Positions 23,659 to 34,915 are shown, counted from the stretch's first letter. The stretch is 54,256 nucleotides of DNA from OCS116 cluster bacterium AG-390-I16 (GCA_003279705.1 QCGZ01000006.1:1-54256); one strand, 5' to 3'. Numbers and translations are program-made. The notes: generated by a model not told the origin, from the letters alone.

Positions 23659-23659
23659 A

Positions 23660-23908
23660 ATGAAAATTATTTTTTTTGCAAAAATAAGAGAGATAATTGG
23701 AAAAGAAGAGGAAAATATAGCTTTTCCTGAAAATGTAAGAACAGTTAATGATATGCTGTCATTCCTAAAGGAATATAATAAAATTTATTATAATGTTTTT
23801 GAAAATTATGATTTTCTTATTGCTTGCGATGAAGAGCTAGTAGATATGGACTACAATATTTCTAAAACTAAAGAAATTGCAATTTTTCCTCCGGTTACAG
23901 GTGGGTAA
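23660..23908 (+). CDS. moaD: Molybdopterin synthase small subunit MoaD
   Basis: Ubiquitin-like small protein ending FPPVTGG; followed by moaE. Confidence 0.92.
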   Translation: MKIIFFAKIREIIGKEEENIAFPENVRTVNDMLSFLKEYNKIYYNVFENYDFLIACDEELVDMDYNISKTKEIAIFPPVTGG

Positions 23909-24348
23909 TGATTGATATAAGAATACAATCTAGTGATTTTAATTTTAGCAAAGAAATAAAAAATTTCCAGAATAATAAAATTAATGGAGCGGTTGTTTGT
24001 TTTCTTGGTTCTGTTAGAGATCTTAAGTCGGAAGAAGGATTAGAAAAATTAGAAATTGAATATTATCCAAAAATGGCTGAAAAAGTTTTAGAGGAAACAG
24101 CAAGAAAAGCTTTTAAAGAATGGAATCTTAGTCAATGTTTAATCATTCATAGATTTGGAAAGCTAGATGTTAACGAACCAATTGTTCTAATTATAACGCA
24201 AACAAAACACAGAAAAGATGCGTTTAGAGCAAATGAATTTATTATTGATTTTTTAAAAATAAATGCTCCATTTTGGAAAAAAGAACATACAAATAAAAAG
24301 TCTTATTGGGTTGAACAAAATAAAAAAGATTTGGATATAAAAATTTAA
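23908..24348 (+). CDS. moaE: Molybdopterin synthase catalytic subunit MoaE
   Basis: GAVVCFLGSVRD, IIHRFGKLDVNEPIVLI, FWKKE motifs. Confidence 0.94.
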   Translation: MIDIRIQSSDFNFSKEIKNFQNNKINGAVVCFLGSVRDLKSEEGLEKLEIEYYPKMAEKVLEETARKAFKEWNLSQCLIIHRFGKLDVNEPIVLIITQTKHRKDAFRANEFIIDFLKINAPFWKKEHTNKKSYWVEQNKKDLDIKI

Positions 24349-25223
24349 TCACCAGACCAATTATTAACAAGATCTATATAAGTGGCAGAAATTTTTTTAA
24401 TTTCATCTCCAACGATAAATTCTTGATCATCTATAGCACAAACCGGTGTTACTTCAGCAGCAGTTCCAGTTATAAAACATTGATCAAAGTCTTTTAAATC
24501 ATCAATGAACATAGACCTCTCAACTATTTTAAATCCATGATCTTTTGCTATTTCAATTACAGTCCTTCTTGTAATGCCGTCTAGAAAACAATCAGGTATT
24601 GGAGTGTGAATTTCATTATCACTAATAAAAAAAATATTTGCTCCAGTTGTTTCTGCAATTTGATCCCTATAATCAAGCATTAATGCATCAGAAAAACCTT
24701 TAGACTCAGCTTTTTGTTTAGCAAGTGTGCATATCATATATAAACCTGCGGCCTTAGCTTTACATGGAATTGTTTCTGGTGATGGTCTTTTCCATTCGGA
24801 TAAAGTTACTTTTATACCCTTTAAAATTTCTTCTGGCGTAAAATATGAAGGCCATTCCCAAACAGCAATTGCACAATGCACCTGAGCATCGGGAGCAGAA
24901 ACACCCATCTCTGAACCGCGCCAAACAATTGGTCTTATATAAGCATTCTCAAGATTATTTAATTTTAAAGACTGATAGGAGGCATCTATAATTTGATCAA
25001 CAGAGTAAGGTATTTTTAAATCAAGAGCATCAGCAGAGTTAAAAAGTCTTTCTGTATGTTCTCTAACTTTAAAAATTTTACCTGAATAAGATCTTTCACC
25101 TTCGAAGACAGAGCTAGCATAATGAAGACCATGATTAAGAATATGTATATTGGCATTCTTCCAGTCGACAAATTCTCCATCAAACCAAATTAAACCATCA
25201 CGATTTTCCATAGAATCTGCCAA
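24345..25223 (-). CDS. ilvE: Branched-chain amino acid aminotransferase
   Basis: Class IV PLP aminotransferase motifs (HGLHYASSVFEGERSY, IAETTGANIFF, GITRRTVIEIA). Confidence 0.93.
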   Translation of the reverse strand: MADSMENRDGLIWFDGEFVDWKNANIHILNHGLHYASSVFEGERSYSGKIFKVREHTERLFNSADALDLKIPYSVDQIIDASYQSLKLNNLENAYIRPIVWRGSEMGVSAPDAQVHCAIAVWEWPSYFTPEEILKGIKVTLSEWKRPSPETIPCKAKAAGLYMICTLAKQKAESKGFSDALMLDYRDQIAETTGANIFFISDNEIHTPIPDCFLDGITRRTVIEIAKDHGFKIVERSMFIDDLKDFDQCFITGTAAEVTPVCAIDDQEFIVGDEIKKISATYIDLVNNWSGD

Positions 25224-25370
25224 CTATAATCTCCCAATCGAAAAAAAAAATATTTATATACTAAAAATCGGTATCATTGAGATTTAATGTAGTCAATAAA
25301 ATTGATAATTAAAAAACAAATAGAAATTTAAAATATTTTATAAATTCAAATATTATACTATTAATGAATT

Positions 25371-26069
25371 ATGGATAAGTCAGATAATCATATACGAAAC
25401 CTAAAAAATCTTCTTATTGTCGATGATGATGAGAGAATAAGAACATTATTGAAAGAATATCTTGTGAATGAAGGTTTTATTATTTCTACAGCCGAATCCG
25501 CAATAACAGCACGTGAAAAAATGAAAATTTTGAACTTCGATCTTATTATTCTAGATGTAATGATGCCTGATGTCGATGGATTTGAATTGACTAATCAAAT
25601 AAGAGAAACATCGGAGACACCTATAATTTTATTAACTGCTAAATCTGAGATTGATTCTAAAATTGAAGGATTAGAGATAGGCGCTGATGATTATGTTACC
25701 AAACCGTTTAATCCAAAAGAGCTATTACTAAGGATAAATTCAATTCTAAAAAGATCAAATAATGATAAAATTTTAAATCCAGAAATTAGTTTTGGTGAAT
25801 TTACTTTAAATATAGAAACTAGAAATTTTACTAAATCTGGTAAAAGAGTTTATTTAACTGAACAAGAACTAAATTTATTAATATCATTAGCAAAAAGTCC
25901 AGGTATTCCAATTAGTAGAGAGGAATTAGCGGGAATTGATGAGCCAGGAAGAGCAATAGATGTTGGTATTAATAGGTTAAGAAAAAAAATTGAGGATGAT
26001 CCGACTATGCCAATTTGGCTCCAAACCGTTAGAGGAAAAGGTTATATATTAAGACCTAGCTCACAATGA
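25371..26069 (+). CDS. OmpR/PhoB-family response regulator (PetR/OmpR-like)
   Basis: Receiver IVDDDERIR, ILDVMMP, GADDYVTKPFNPKELLLRI; C-terminal winged helix. Confidence 0.93.
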   Translation: MDKSDNHIRNLKNLLIVDDDERIRTLLKEYLVNEGFIISTAESAITAREKMKILNFDLIILDVMMPDVDGFELTNQIRETSETPIILLTAKSEIDSKIEGLEIGADDYVTKPFNPKELLLRINSILKRSNNDKILNPEISFGEFTLNIETRNFTKSGKRVYLTEQELNLLISLAKSPGIPISREELAGIDEPGRAIDVGINRLRKKIEDDPTMPIWLQTVRGKGYILRPSSQ

Positions 26070-27397
26070 AAATTGACATGCCAATATTTAAAAAATTAAA
26101 AAAAATTTCACCTAATGGTCTGTATACAAGATCATTAATAATAATAATCGCACCAATAGTTGTTTTACAGGCAATCTTAACTTTTGTTTTCTTAGAACGA
26201 CATTGGCAATTAGTAACTAAGAAATTATCTTCTTCAGTTGTTTCTGAAATTGGTATGATTATTAAAATGCAAAAAAGTAGTGACCTTGAAACAATCACCT
26301 CATTTGCAAAAGAATTTTATGATATATCAATCAATTTTTATCCTAATCAAGAAATAACAAAAGATAATAATAATCTAAGAACAATTGTTGAAAGAACTTT
26401 AGTTAGAGAAATTGAAGAAAGATTGGGAACAGAAACATGGGTTAAAGACTTTCCTGAGGAGAAGAGGGTTATTATAAAAATTCCAACAAATTCTAATGTA
26501 ATTGAATTTTTAATACCTCGAAGAAATGTATATGCAACAAACAGTCATATTTTTTTAGTATGGATGGTCATTTCTTCAATTTTAATTCTATCGGTAGCTA
26601 TACTATTTTTAAGACAACAGATTAAACCTATAGAAAAACTTGCTAAAGCAGCTGAGTCGTTTGGAATGGGTCAGAAAATTGAAAACTTTAAGCCTTCAGG
26701 CGCTTCGGAGGTTAGAAAAGCTGCAGATGCATATATTAAAATGCAGGAAAGAATAGAAAAATTTATTGAGCAAAGAACTCTAATGCTTGCAGGAGTAAGT
26801 CATGACCTGCGAACACCTCTTACTAGAATAAGACTCCAATTAGAAATGCTATCAAAAAATAAAGAGAGTGAAGAATTACTTAAAGATGTTGATGAAATGC
26901 ATTATATGCTAGAAACCTATTTAGATTTTTCACAAACAGCATCAAGCGAAGAAAATTCAATTGTTAATATTAATGAAATGATTGAAGAAATTACCGAAAC
27001 GAGTAAAGAGAAAAATAAATCTATAATTTTTAAATCTTCAAATGAAAATCATATTAATCATAAGTGTAAATATATTGCTCTAAAAAGATGTATTATTAAC
27101 CTTGTAAATAATGCGAAAGCTTATGGTGATGAGATTATTATTTGTCTCTCAGAAACAAATAATGAAATAAATATTAACATTGAGGATGATGGACCTGGAA
27201 TAAATGAAAAGGACTATGAAAAAGCTTTAAAACCATTTCAAAGACTTGACTCATCAAGAAATCAAAATATAGCAGGGTCTGGCCTTGGATTATCAATATC
27301 ACAAGATATTATAAAAACGCTTGATGGAAATCTTAGCTTATCAAAAAGTGCAATTGGTGGTCTAAAAGTTGAAATCCAACTCCCAAAGAATTCCTAA
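26066..27397 (+). CDS. EnvZ-like sensor histidine kinase
   Basis: TM segments, HAMP, H-box GVSHDLRTPLTRIRLQLEM, N/G boxes NLVNNAKAYGDE, EDDGPGI, GSGLGLSI; ATGA overlap with regulator. Confidence 0.94.
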   Translation: MKIDMPIFKKLKKISPNGLYTRSLIIIIAPIVVLQAILTFVFLERHWQLVTKKLSSSVVSEIGMIIKMQKSSDLETITSFAKEFYDISINFYPNQEITKDNNNLRTIVERTLVREIEERLGTETWVKDFPEEKRVIIKIPTNSNVIEFLIPRRNVYATNSHIFLVWMVISSILILSVAILFLRQQIKPIEKLAKAAESFGMGQKIENFKPSGASEVRKAADAYIKMQERIEKFIEQRTLMLAGVSHDLRTPLTRIRLQLEMLSKNKESEELLKDVDEMHYMLETYLDFSQTASSEENSIVNINEMIEEITETSKEKNKSIIFKSSNENHINHKCKYIALKRCIINLVNNAKAYGDEIIICLSETNNEININIEDDGPGINEKDYEKALKPFQRLDSSRNQNIAGSGLGLSISQDIIKTLDGNLSLSKSAIGGLKVEIQLPKNS

Positions 27398-28215
27398 TTA
27401 CTTAATTCCTTACTCCTCTTTACTGCATTTTTGATTGCACTTTTTAAAAGAGTGTAAAAAGTTTTTTGAGAGCCTTCTAATATTTCAAAGGCAGCCTCTG
27501 TAGTTCCACCTTTTGATGTAACATTTTCTTTTAATTCATTTGCTGTTTTACTAGAGGACATCATTAGGTCGGAAGATCCTTTTGCCACAATTTTAGCTAA
27601 TTTATTGGTATCAATTTTCTTTAATCCCATTTCTTTAGCAATTGAGCTCAAGCACTCAGTTAAATAAAAATAATATGCAGGTCCAGAGCCTGATATGGCT
27701 GTTATAATATCAATATCATCCTCACTATTTATCCAAAAATACTCACCTATTTTAGAAAAAATATTTTCAGTTAATAGTTTAAAATCATTATCGATAAAAC
27801 TGTTTCCATACAAAGCAGTTACACTACTTCCCTCGGAAGCAGCTAAATTAGGCATGGTCCTAATTATTGGATAGTTTTTAAAAAATCTATCAAATGTTTT
27901 TATTTTTGTGCCTGCTAAAATTGATATTATAGAAAAATGTTTTCCATTAGAAAGTAATAATATTTGCTCACATACCTCTTTCACAATTTGTGGCTTTACA
28001 GCAAAAATAATTATATCAAAATCAAAACTATTTATTTTATCAACTGATGAGTAATGATTAGTATTTTTGATTACCAGATCTTTATTGATTTCATTCAGAT
28101 GAGGCTCGATAACAGATATTTCTATATTAGGTAATTTTTCAGAGATTAATCCCTCTAATAAACTACCACCCATTTTTCCTAGACCAATGATTAATAATTT
28201 TTGAGAGTTATTCAT
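27394..28215 (-). CDS. proC: Pyrroline-5-carboxylate reductase
   Basis: GLGKMGGSLLEGL, AVKPQ, IRTMPNLAA, ITAISGSGPAYYF. Confidence 0.95.
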   Translation of the reverse strand: MNNSQKLLIIGLGKMGGSLLEGLISEKLPNIEISVIEPHLNEINKDLVIKNTNHYSSVDKINSFDFDIIIFAVKPQIVKEVCEQILLLSNGKHFSIISILAGTKIKTFDRFFKNYPIIRTMPNLAASEGSSVTALYGNSFIDNDFKLLTENIFSKIGEYFWINSEDDIDIITAISGSGPAYYFYLTECLSSIAKEMGLKKIDTNKLAKIVAKGSSDLMMSSSKTANELKENVTSKGGTTEAAFEILEGSQKTFYTLLKSAIKNAVKRSKELSN

Positions 28216-28227
28216 TATCCTATAATT

Positions 28228-28719
28228 TTAAGCCTCACCCTCAGTATTAAAAAGAACAGCCTCCAGCGCTTCATTTGAATTTTTACCTGCCCATAAAATA
28301 TATTGAAAAGCTGGAAAAAATTGATCACAAGAAGATACTGCTCTAACCATAACATTATCTAGCTGATCTTGAGAGATACTATCTCTATTAAATAAGGATG
28401 TATTTCTATACAAAACTATACCTTCATCAGCCCAAACATCAAAGTGTCCAAGCCACATTTGATTATTAATAGATGATACTAATTCAAGAATTTTATCTTT
28501 ATGTCTATTTTGAAATTTCAAATCAAATCCACATACAATATTAATACCCTCAAAGTCATCAACCCATGTAACCGAAATTTGATAGTCTAACCATTTACCT
28601 TTAGCAAGTATAGATACTTCAGTTTCGCTTCTTTCGTAAGTCCAATCTCTTAAACTTGCAACGATTTCAACAGTGTCGAGGGGGTGTTCGAGAATTTGAA
28701 TGTTTTTTGCTAATGCCAT
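28228..28719 (-). CDS. YbjN domain-containing protein
   Basis: 163 aa resembling alphaproteobacterial YbjN family (ILEHPLDTVEIVASLRDWTYERSE..., HFDVW). Confidence 0.8.
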   Translation of the reverse strand: MALAKNIQILEHPLDTVEIVASLRDWTYERSETEVSILAKGKWLDYQISVTWVDDFEGINIVCGFDLKFQNRHKDKILELVSSINNQMWLGHFDVWADEGIVLYRNTSLFNRDSISQDQLDNVMVRAVSSCDQFFPAFQYILWAGKNSNEALEAVLFNTEGEA

Positions 28720-28834
28720 AAATTACCACATATAGTAGTTAGAAATAAATAATATACTACAAATTGAAAAGAGATAATAGCTAATAATAATAAAAAATTT
28801 CAAATTAATGTTATAAATATGTATAAATTTTTAT

Positions 28835-29638
28835 ATGGAAAATTATATTTTAGATATTAATCCAATTGCCTTCTCTGTTGGTCCAATAAATGTTTATTGG
28901 TATGGTCTTGCATACATGGCAGGAATGGTTATGGGTCTTTTTTATGCTCTAAAAATAATTGAAACAAAAAAAGAAGTATGTAAATTATCGATTACAAAAA
29001 GAAATATTGATGAAATCTTTATTTGGATAGTATTCGGTATTATTTTTGGGGCAAGATTAGGCTATGTAATATTTTACAATTTTGATTTCTATATCAATAA
29101 CCCTTTATTGATTTTATCTCTATGGGAAGGCGGGATGTCTTTTCATGGGGGTGCGATTGGAGTAATTATAGCCATTATATCTTATTCAAAATATCATAGA
29201 ATTCCAGTATTAGAAACTGGCGATGTTATTTGCGCAGTGGTGCCAATAGGCCTTTTCTTTGGAAGAATTGCTAACTTTATTAATGGTGAATTATGGGGAA
29301 AAGAAACAAATTTTTCCTGGGGGGTAATATTTCCAAACGCAGGTATTAACCCAAGACACCCTAGTCAATTATATGAGGCTGGTCTGGAGGGTTTAATTTT
29401 ATTTATTATTTTATTAGTAATAGTCTTTAATAATGGACTCAAGAAAAAGGGATTAATTAGCGGTACTTTTTTATTCTTTTATTCTTTCTCAAGGATGATT
29501 ATAGAAAACTTTCGTGAGCCAGACTCACATATTGGATATATTGTTCCAAATATAACTATGGGGATGATATTGTCTCTACCCTTCTTAGCTGCAGGTTTAA
29601 TTTTAATTTTTCGTTCCTTAAAAAATGAATATTCTTAA
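28835..29638 (+). CDS. lgt: Prolipoprotein diacylglyceryl transferase
   Basis: Multi-TM; GRIANFINGELWGKET, HPSQLYEAGLEG, FREPD. Confidence 0.97.
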   Translation: MENYILDINPIAFSVGPINVYWYGLAYMAGMVMGLFYALKIIETKKEVCKLSITKRNIDEIFIWIVFGIIFGARLGYVIFYNFDFYINNPLLILSLWEGGMSFHGGAIGVIIAIISYSKYHRIPVLETGDVICAVVPIGLFFGRIANFINGELWGKETNFSWGVIFPNAGINPRHPSQLYEAGLEGLILFIILLVIVFNNGLKKKGLISGTFLFFYSFSRMIIENFREPDSHIGYIVPNITMGMILSLPFLAAGLILIFRSLKNEYS

Positions 29639-30698
29639 AGAAAAAATACATAATATAATTGTTGAGAATGGTCCTATATCAATCGCCTCTTTTATGGAAA
29701 TATCTCTAAGCGATAAAAAATATGGTTATTATAGAAAAAAAATGCCTTTAGGGTCAAAAGGTGATTTTGTAACATCACCAGATATTTCACAAATTTTTGG
29801 TGAAATTATTGGTATCTGGATCTTGGATATTTGGATAAAATTGAAAGAGCCAAGTAATTTTCAAATTGTTGATCTAGGGGGTGGAAGAGGTACTTTACTA
29901 AAAGATATTAATAGAGTTCTAAAAAACAAAATCAGTAACTTTATTTTTATAGATATTAATGAAGAATTAATAAAACTTCAAAAAAAAGCTTTAAAAGGTG
30001 CAACCCACTTCGAAAAGATCGACGATATCCCAAAAAAACCAACCATTTTTATTGGGAATGAGTTCTTAGATACATTTCCAGTTCATCAATTTATTAAAAA
30101 AGATAATTACTGGAAAGAGGTTTGTGTAAACTCTAACGGTAAAGAGCTATTTTTTTCATATGAATCTTCAAAGCTTTCAAAAAAAATACCTTTAGGTAAT
30201 TTAATCAACCTAAAAGAGGAATCTATTATAGAAATTAATTTTAAAGTTAAAGAAATAATTAATAATATTTCATATTTTATTAAAGAAAATTCGGGAGCAG
30301 CAATATTTTTCGATTACGGATATATAGATGGTTATGGTGATAGCTTTCAAGGTATTAAGGATAATAAATCAATTAATCCTCTTAGCGATCCCGGCTTTGT
30401 AGACCTAACAAGTCATGTAAATTTTAAAGCTATTAAGTTACAAGCTAAGGAAAATAATATTAATGTTTATGGGCCTAACACCCAGAGTTTATTTTTAGAA
30501 GAAATGGGTGCTATACAGAGATTAAAAATTCTCGAAAAAAATGCATTAAGTCATCAAAGAAAAGATCTAAGAATTGGTTTAAATAGACTGATGAACGAAA
30601 AAGAAATGGGAAATCTATTCAAAGTAATTGCACTTTCCTCCAAAAATTTCCCCTCGCTTGAAGGATTTACCTGTGGTACAACGAGAAATAAGAAATAA
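29625..30698 (+). CDS. MidA/NDUFAF7-like SAM-dependent methyltransferase (DUF185)
   Basis: [48 protein letters not shown]. Confidence 0.9.
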   Translation: MNILKEKIHNIIVENGPISIASFMEISLSDKKYGYYRKKMPLGSKGDFVTSPDISQIFGEIIGIWILDIWIKLKEPSNFQIVDLGGGRGTLLKDINRVLKNKISNFIFIDINEELIKLQKKALKGATHFEKIDDIPKKPTIFIGNEFLDTFPVHQFIKKDNYWKEVCVNSNGKELFFSYESSKLSKKIPLGNLINLKEESIIEINFKVKEIINNISYFIKENSGAAIFFDYGYIDGYGDSFQGIKDNKSINPLSDPGFVDLTSHVNFKAIKLQAKENNINVYGPNTQSLFLEEMGAIQRLKILEKNALSHQRKDLRIGLNRLMNEKEMGNLFKVIALSSKNFPSLEGFTCGTTRNKK

Positions 30699-30721
30699 GT
30701 ATCCAAATTAATGGGGTTATA

Positions 30722-31654
30722 ATGAAGTTAGTAACTGGGAATTCAAATTTAAAATTAGCAAATGATATTAGTAAGTACGTTGGTCTTGAGCTTTCTAATT
30801 GCGATGTAAAAAGATTTGCTGATAATGAAATCTTTGTTGAAATGAAAGAAAATGTCCGGGGAGAAGATGTTTTTGTAATCCAATCAACCTCTTATCCAAC
30901 AAACGATAATTTAATGGAATTATTAATTATTATTGATACCCTTAAACGGGCATCTGCAAAAAGAATTACAGCTGTTGTACCTTACTTTGGTTACGCAAGA
31001 CAAGACAGGAAGCCAGGACCAAGGACACCTATCACCTCAAAACTAGTTGCTAATATGATAGATAAAGCTGGTGCCAATAGGGTTTTAACAATGGATCTGC
31101 ATGCTGGACAAATTCAAGGTTTTTTTGATATTCCAACAGATAATCTATTTGCAGCACCAGTTTTAGTAGAGGATATTAAAAGTAAATTAACCAGCAACAT
31201 ACCAATAGTTGTCTCGCCTGATGTCGGAGGGGTTGTTAGAGCAAGAATTATAGCTAAAAGGATTGGTGCGGATCTCGCTATAGTTGATAAAAGAAGAGAA
31301 AAAGCAGGAGAGTCCGAAGTTATGAATATTATCGGTGATGTTAAAGGAAAAGAATGTTTTATGATTGATGATATAGTTGACTCTGCGGGCACTCTTTGCA
31401 ATGCATCTGATGCCCTTATTAGAGAAGGAGCAACTAAAGTATATTCTTACGTTACTCATGGAGTACTTTCTGGAAAAGCGGTTGAAAGAGTCAATAAATC
31501 TTCTTTAACAAAATTATTAATAACCGATACGATTGAAGAGTCAGATGCTGTAAAAAAATCAGAAAAAATTGATGTTATTTCAATTTCATCTCTTCTTGGA
31601 GAAGCAATCAAAAGAATATCTGATGAAAAATCTGTATCAAGTTTGTTTGATTAA
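30722..31654 (+). CDS. prs: Ribose-phosphate pyrophosphokinase
   Basis: [43 protein letters not shown]. Confidence 0.97.
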   Translation: MKLVTGNSNLKLANDISKYVGLELSNCDVKRFADNEIFVEMKENVRGEDVFVIQSTSYPTNDNLMELLIIIDTLKRASAKRITAVVPYFGYARQDRKPGPRTPITSKLVANMIDKAGANRVLTMDLHAGQIQGFFDIPTDNLFAAPVLVEDIKSKLTSNIPIVVSPDVGGVVRARIIAKRIGADLAIVDKRREKAGESEVMNIIGDVKGKECFMIDDIVDSAGTLCNASDALIREGATKVYSYVTHGVLSGKAVERVNKSSLTKLLITDTIEESDAVKKSEKIDVISISSLLGEAIKRISDEKSVSSLFD

Positions 31655-31726
31655 CTTGATTTGATTCAAAAGCAGGGTTATAACGCGCCACAGGAAAAAT
31701 TTTAATTATATTTTTGGAGAAAGAGG

Positions 31727-32431
31727 ATGGCAGAAACCACCTTATTAAAAGCTGAAGAAAGAGACGAAACTGGTAAATCTTTAGCGAGAGCAATTAGAAA
31801 AAACGGTCAAATACCTTGTATAATTTATGGTGATAAAAAAGAGCCTTTAGCAGCAAGTCTTAATGCAATTGAAACCTTAAAGTTATACAATTCAGGAAAA
31901 ATGTTATCTCAATTAATAGATGTTGAAACATCAAAAGGAGAAAAATTTAAAGTAATCTCAAAAGACGTTCAATTACATCCAGTTAAAGGAAACATTATCC
32001 ATGTCGATCTTCTTCGTCTTGGTGCTGATGCAAGAATTTCTGTTGAAGTTTCTGTTAGCTTCACAGCGGAAGAAGAGTCACCAGGTTTAAGAGAGGGTGG
32101 AATCCTTAATGTCAGTCGCTACACAGTAGAGCTTGATTGCCCAGCAACAAATATTCCAGAATTAGTAGAAGTAGATCTAACAGGTCTTGAAATTGGTGCA
32201 ACAGTTCATTTATCTGATGTTAAACTTCCTGAGGGTATTGTCTCAGCTATTACCGATAGAGATATTACTATAGCTAGTATTGCAGCACCTAAAAGTGAGG
32301 AAGAAATTGAAGCTCTTGATGCTGCAGATGCCGAGGCTCCTGAGGCTGCGGAAGGCGCTGAAGGCGATGAAGAAGCTGAAAGCACTGAAGAAACAAGTTC
32401 AGATGCATCTGATTCAGAAGAAAAGGAATAA
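31727..32431 (+). CDS. rplY: 50S ribosomal protein L25/general stress protein Ctc
   Basis: AEERDETGKSLARAIRKNGQIPCIIYG; L25 plus TL5 C-terminal domain and acidic tail. Confidence 0.94.
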   Translation: MAETTLLKAEERDETGKSLARAIRKNGQIPCIIYGDKKEPLAASLNAIETLKLYNSGKMLSQLIDVETSKGEKFKVISKDVQLHPVKGNIIHVDLLRLGADARISVEVSVSFTAEEESPGLREGGILNVSRYTVELDCPATNIPELVEVDLTGLEIGATVHLSDVKLPEGIVSAITDRDITIASIAAPKSEEEIEALDAADAEAPEAAEGAEGDEEAESTEETSSDASDSEEKE

Positions 32432-32440
32432 TTAGAGACT

Positions 32441-33025
32441 TTGGCTTTATCAAACGATACAATTCTTTTTGTTGGACTTGGCAACCCTGGGGAAAAACAT
32501 AAAAACAACAGACATAATGTTGGCTTTATGGCTTTAGACTCTTTATCAGCTTTTCATAAATTTGGGAGAAGCAGAACTAAGTTTTTAGGAAGAACAGCAA
32601 TGGGTTCTCTTGAAGAGAGAAAGTTAATTTCTTTTAAACCTCAAACCTTTATGAATGAGTCAGGAAGAGCTGTAAGAGAAGCTTCAAATTTTTATAAAAT
32701 TGGCCCAGAGAGAATCATTGTTTTTCATGATGAACTTGATTTACCTTTCGGGCAGATTAGGGTTAAAAAAGGCGGAGGTCATGCTGGTCACAATGGACTA
32801 AAATCTATAGATGAAAATATTGGAACTGATTATTTTCGTATAAGGATAGGAATTAGTCACCCCGGTGAAAAAGAAAAAGTAACTGGTCATGTCTTAGGAG
32901 ATCTATCAAAGGAAGATGCTGAAACCCTTAAAAAAATATTAATATCTATCGCTGAAAATATTTCAACTCTTATTGAAGGTGATGAAAAAAAATTCCAAAA
33001 GAATATTCTTCAATTTAAAAAGTAA
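32441..33025 (+). CDS. pth: Peptidyl-tRNA hydrolase (TTG start)
   Basis: FVGLGNPGEKHKNNRHNVGF, KPQTFMNESG, HDELDLPFG, GGGHAGHNGLKS. Confidence 0.97.
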   Translation: MALSNDTILFVGLGNPGEKHKNNRHNVGFMALDSLSAFHKFGRSRTKFLGRTAMGSLEERKLISFKPQTFMNESGRAVREASNFYKIGPERIIVFHDELDLPFGQIRVKKGGGHAGHNGLKSIDENIGTDYFRIRIGISHPGEKEKVTGHVLGDLSKEDAETLKKILISIAENISTLIEGDEKKFQKNILQFKK

Positions 33026-33028
33026 ATT

Positions 33029-34126
33029 ATGGGCTTTCGTTGTGGAATAATTGGTTTGCCAAATGTTGGAAAATCAACTCTATTTAATGCCCTTACGCGA
33101 ACTTCAGCTGCGCAAGCCGAAAACTACCCATTTTGTACAATTGAACCCAATATAGGTGAGGTTGATGTTCCTGACAAAAGGTTGGAGGTATTATCAAAAA
33201 TAAATAAATCTCAGAAAATTTTACCTGCAAGATTAACCTTTGTTGATATTGCCGGTCTTGTAAAAGGTGCATCTCAAGGAGAAGGTCTTGGCAACCAATT
33301 TCTTTCAAATATAAAAGAGGTTGATGCCGTTGCACATGTAGTGAGGTGTTTTGAAGATGATAATATTACACATGTTAACGGACAAATTGATCCAATAAAA
33401 GACATTGAAATCATTGAGACAGAACTTCTTCTTTCAGATATAGCTAATTTAGAAAAAAGAAAAACCTCATTAGAAAAAAAAGCGAAAAGTAACGACAAGG
33501 AGTCTAAAGAAAAAGTAATTCTTATTGAAGAGATATTAAAAAAATTAAATAATAATATTTTATTTGATTTTAAATCTCTTGATGAAAAAAATCAGAAATA
33601 TTTCCAAGAATTTTCTCTCTTAACCGGTAAAAAAATGATCTATGTTTGTAATGTAGGTGAAGAGAGCGCTAAATCAGGAAATCAATATTCAAAAAAAATT
33701 GACGAATATGGTTTGAATAAAGAAATTAATGTAATAAAAATTTCTGCAAGTATTGAAAGTCAAATTTCTGAATTAAATGATGAAGATAGAGACGAATATA
33801 TCAGATCCTTAGGTTTAGCTGAACCGGGTTTAAATACCTTAATTAATGAAGGCTACAATGCTTTAGACCTTATTACTTACTTTACTTCCGGCCCGAAAGA
33901 AACTAGGGCATGGACTATTACTAAAGATACACTAGCTCCAGAGTCTGCTGGTAAAATACATACTGATTTTGAGAAAGGCTTTATCAGGGCAGAAACAATT
34001 AATTACGAAGAACTTATTAACTTCACAAATTACAATGAAGCAAAGGAAGCAGGAAAGATTAGGCTAGAGGGTAAAGAATATGAGGTTAGGGATGGAGATA
34101 TTATGAACTTTAGATTCAATAATTAA
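33029..34126 (+). CDS. ychF: Redox-regulated ATPase YchF (Obg family)
   Basis: CGIIGLPNVGKSTLFNALT, FVDIAGLVKGASQGEGLGNQFL, C-terminal TGS. Confidence 0.97.
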   Translation: MGFRCGIIGLPNVGKSTLFNALTRTSAAQAENYPFCTIEPNIGEVDVPDKRLEVLSKINKSQKILPARLTFVDIAGLVKGASQGEGLGNQFLSNIKEVDAVAHVVRCFEDDNITHVNGQIDPIKDIEIIETELLLSDIANLEKRKTSLEKKAKSNDKESKEKVILIEEILKKLNNNILFDFKSLDEKNQKYFQEFSLLTGKKMIYVCNVGEESAKSGNQYSKKIDEYGLNKEINVIKISASIESQISELNDEDRDEYIRSLGLAEPGLNTLINEGYNALDLITYFTSGPKETRAWTITKDTLAPESAGKIHTDFEKGFIRAETINYEELINFTNYNEAKEAGKIRLEGKEYEVRDGDIMNFRFNN

Positions 34127-34906
34127 TTAATGAACATCTCTAAATAATCTACTTACACTTAAATACATCAAAATAACAAAAATAATTAAAAATCCCATTA
34201 CTATAAAACCCAATCTTTTTCTCTCTTCCATAGTTGGCTCCGCAGCCCAGGTAAGAAAGTTGGCAACATCATATGACATTTGATCTACAGTAGCTGGAGT
34301 ACCATCCTCATACTCAACAGAATCTTCATATAAAGGTTGATACATGGCTATTGCACCACCGGGATACCATGGATTATAACTTAAATCACCTATATCCATG
34401 TCTTCGGGAATCTCTTCTTCATATCCTTTTAAAAGAGAATAAAGATAATTATATCCATCCAAACGAGCTTTAACAATAAGAGATAAATCAGGAGGGTATG
34501 CACCATTATTTGCGCCTTTTGCCTCTTCCTTACTACCATATGGCTTTGGGAAACGATCACTTGGTAACATTGATCTTTCAAGGGGTTCTCCATACTCATT
34601 AAATCCATCAGTTATAGAGTAACCAGAAGCAATTTCTTTAACCATTTCAGTAGGAAATTCTGGTCCACCAGGTTGTGATAAATTCCTGAATGATAATTGT
34701 TTCATTCCATGACATGATGAACAAACTTCCGAATAAACTTGATAACCTCTTTTTAAACTTTCTTTATCAAATTTACCAAAAGGACCTTCAAAAGAAAAAC
34801 CAGGTTTTAAATTTTTAAAAGTTGTTCCCTCAGCGGAATTAACATTCATACTTAAGCCGATAATTAGGACAAAAAAAATAAAAATATTATTTTTAAAAAT
34901 ATTCAT
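34127..34906 (-). CDS. petC: Cytochrome c1
   Basis: Signal peptide, CSSCH heme site, C-terminal TM anchor; in bc1 operon. Confidence 0.95.
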   Translation of the reverse strand: MNIFKNNIFIFFVLIIGLSMNVNSAEGTTFKNLKPGFSFEGPFGKFDKESLKRGYQVYSEVCSSCHGMKQLSFRNLSQPGGPEFPTEMVKEIASGYSITDGFNEYGEPLERSMLPSDRFPKPYGSKEEAKGANNGAYPPDLSLIVKARLDGYNYLYSLLKGYEEEIPEDMDIGDLSYNPWYPGGAIAMYQPLYEDSVEYEDGTPATVDQMSYDVANFLTWAAEPTMEERKRLGFIVMGFLIIFVILMYLSVSRLFRDVH

Positions 34907-34915
34907 ACTAAATAC

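Noticed and set aside
31114-31793. Minus-strand ORFs over prs and the prs-rplY gap
   Set aside because: Mostly antisense to conserved prs; no plausible product.
32206-32508. Minus-strand Ser/Ala-rich ORF opposite rplY
   Set aside because: Artefact of the acidic Glu/Ala-rich L25 tail read in antisense.
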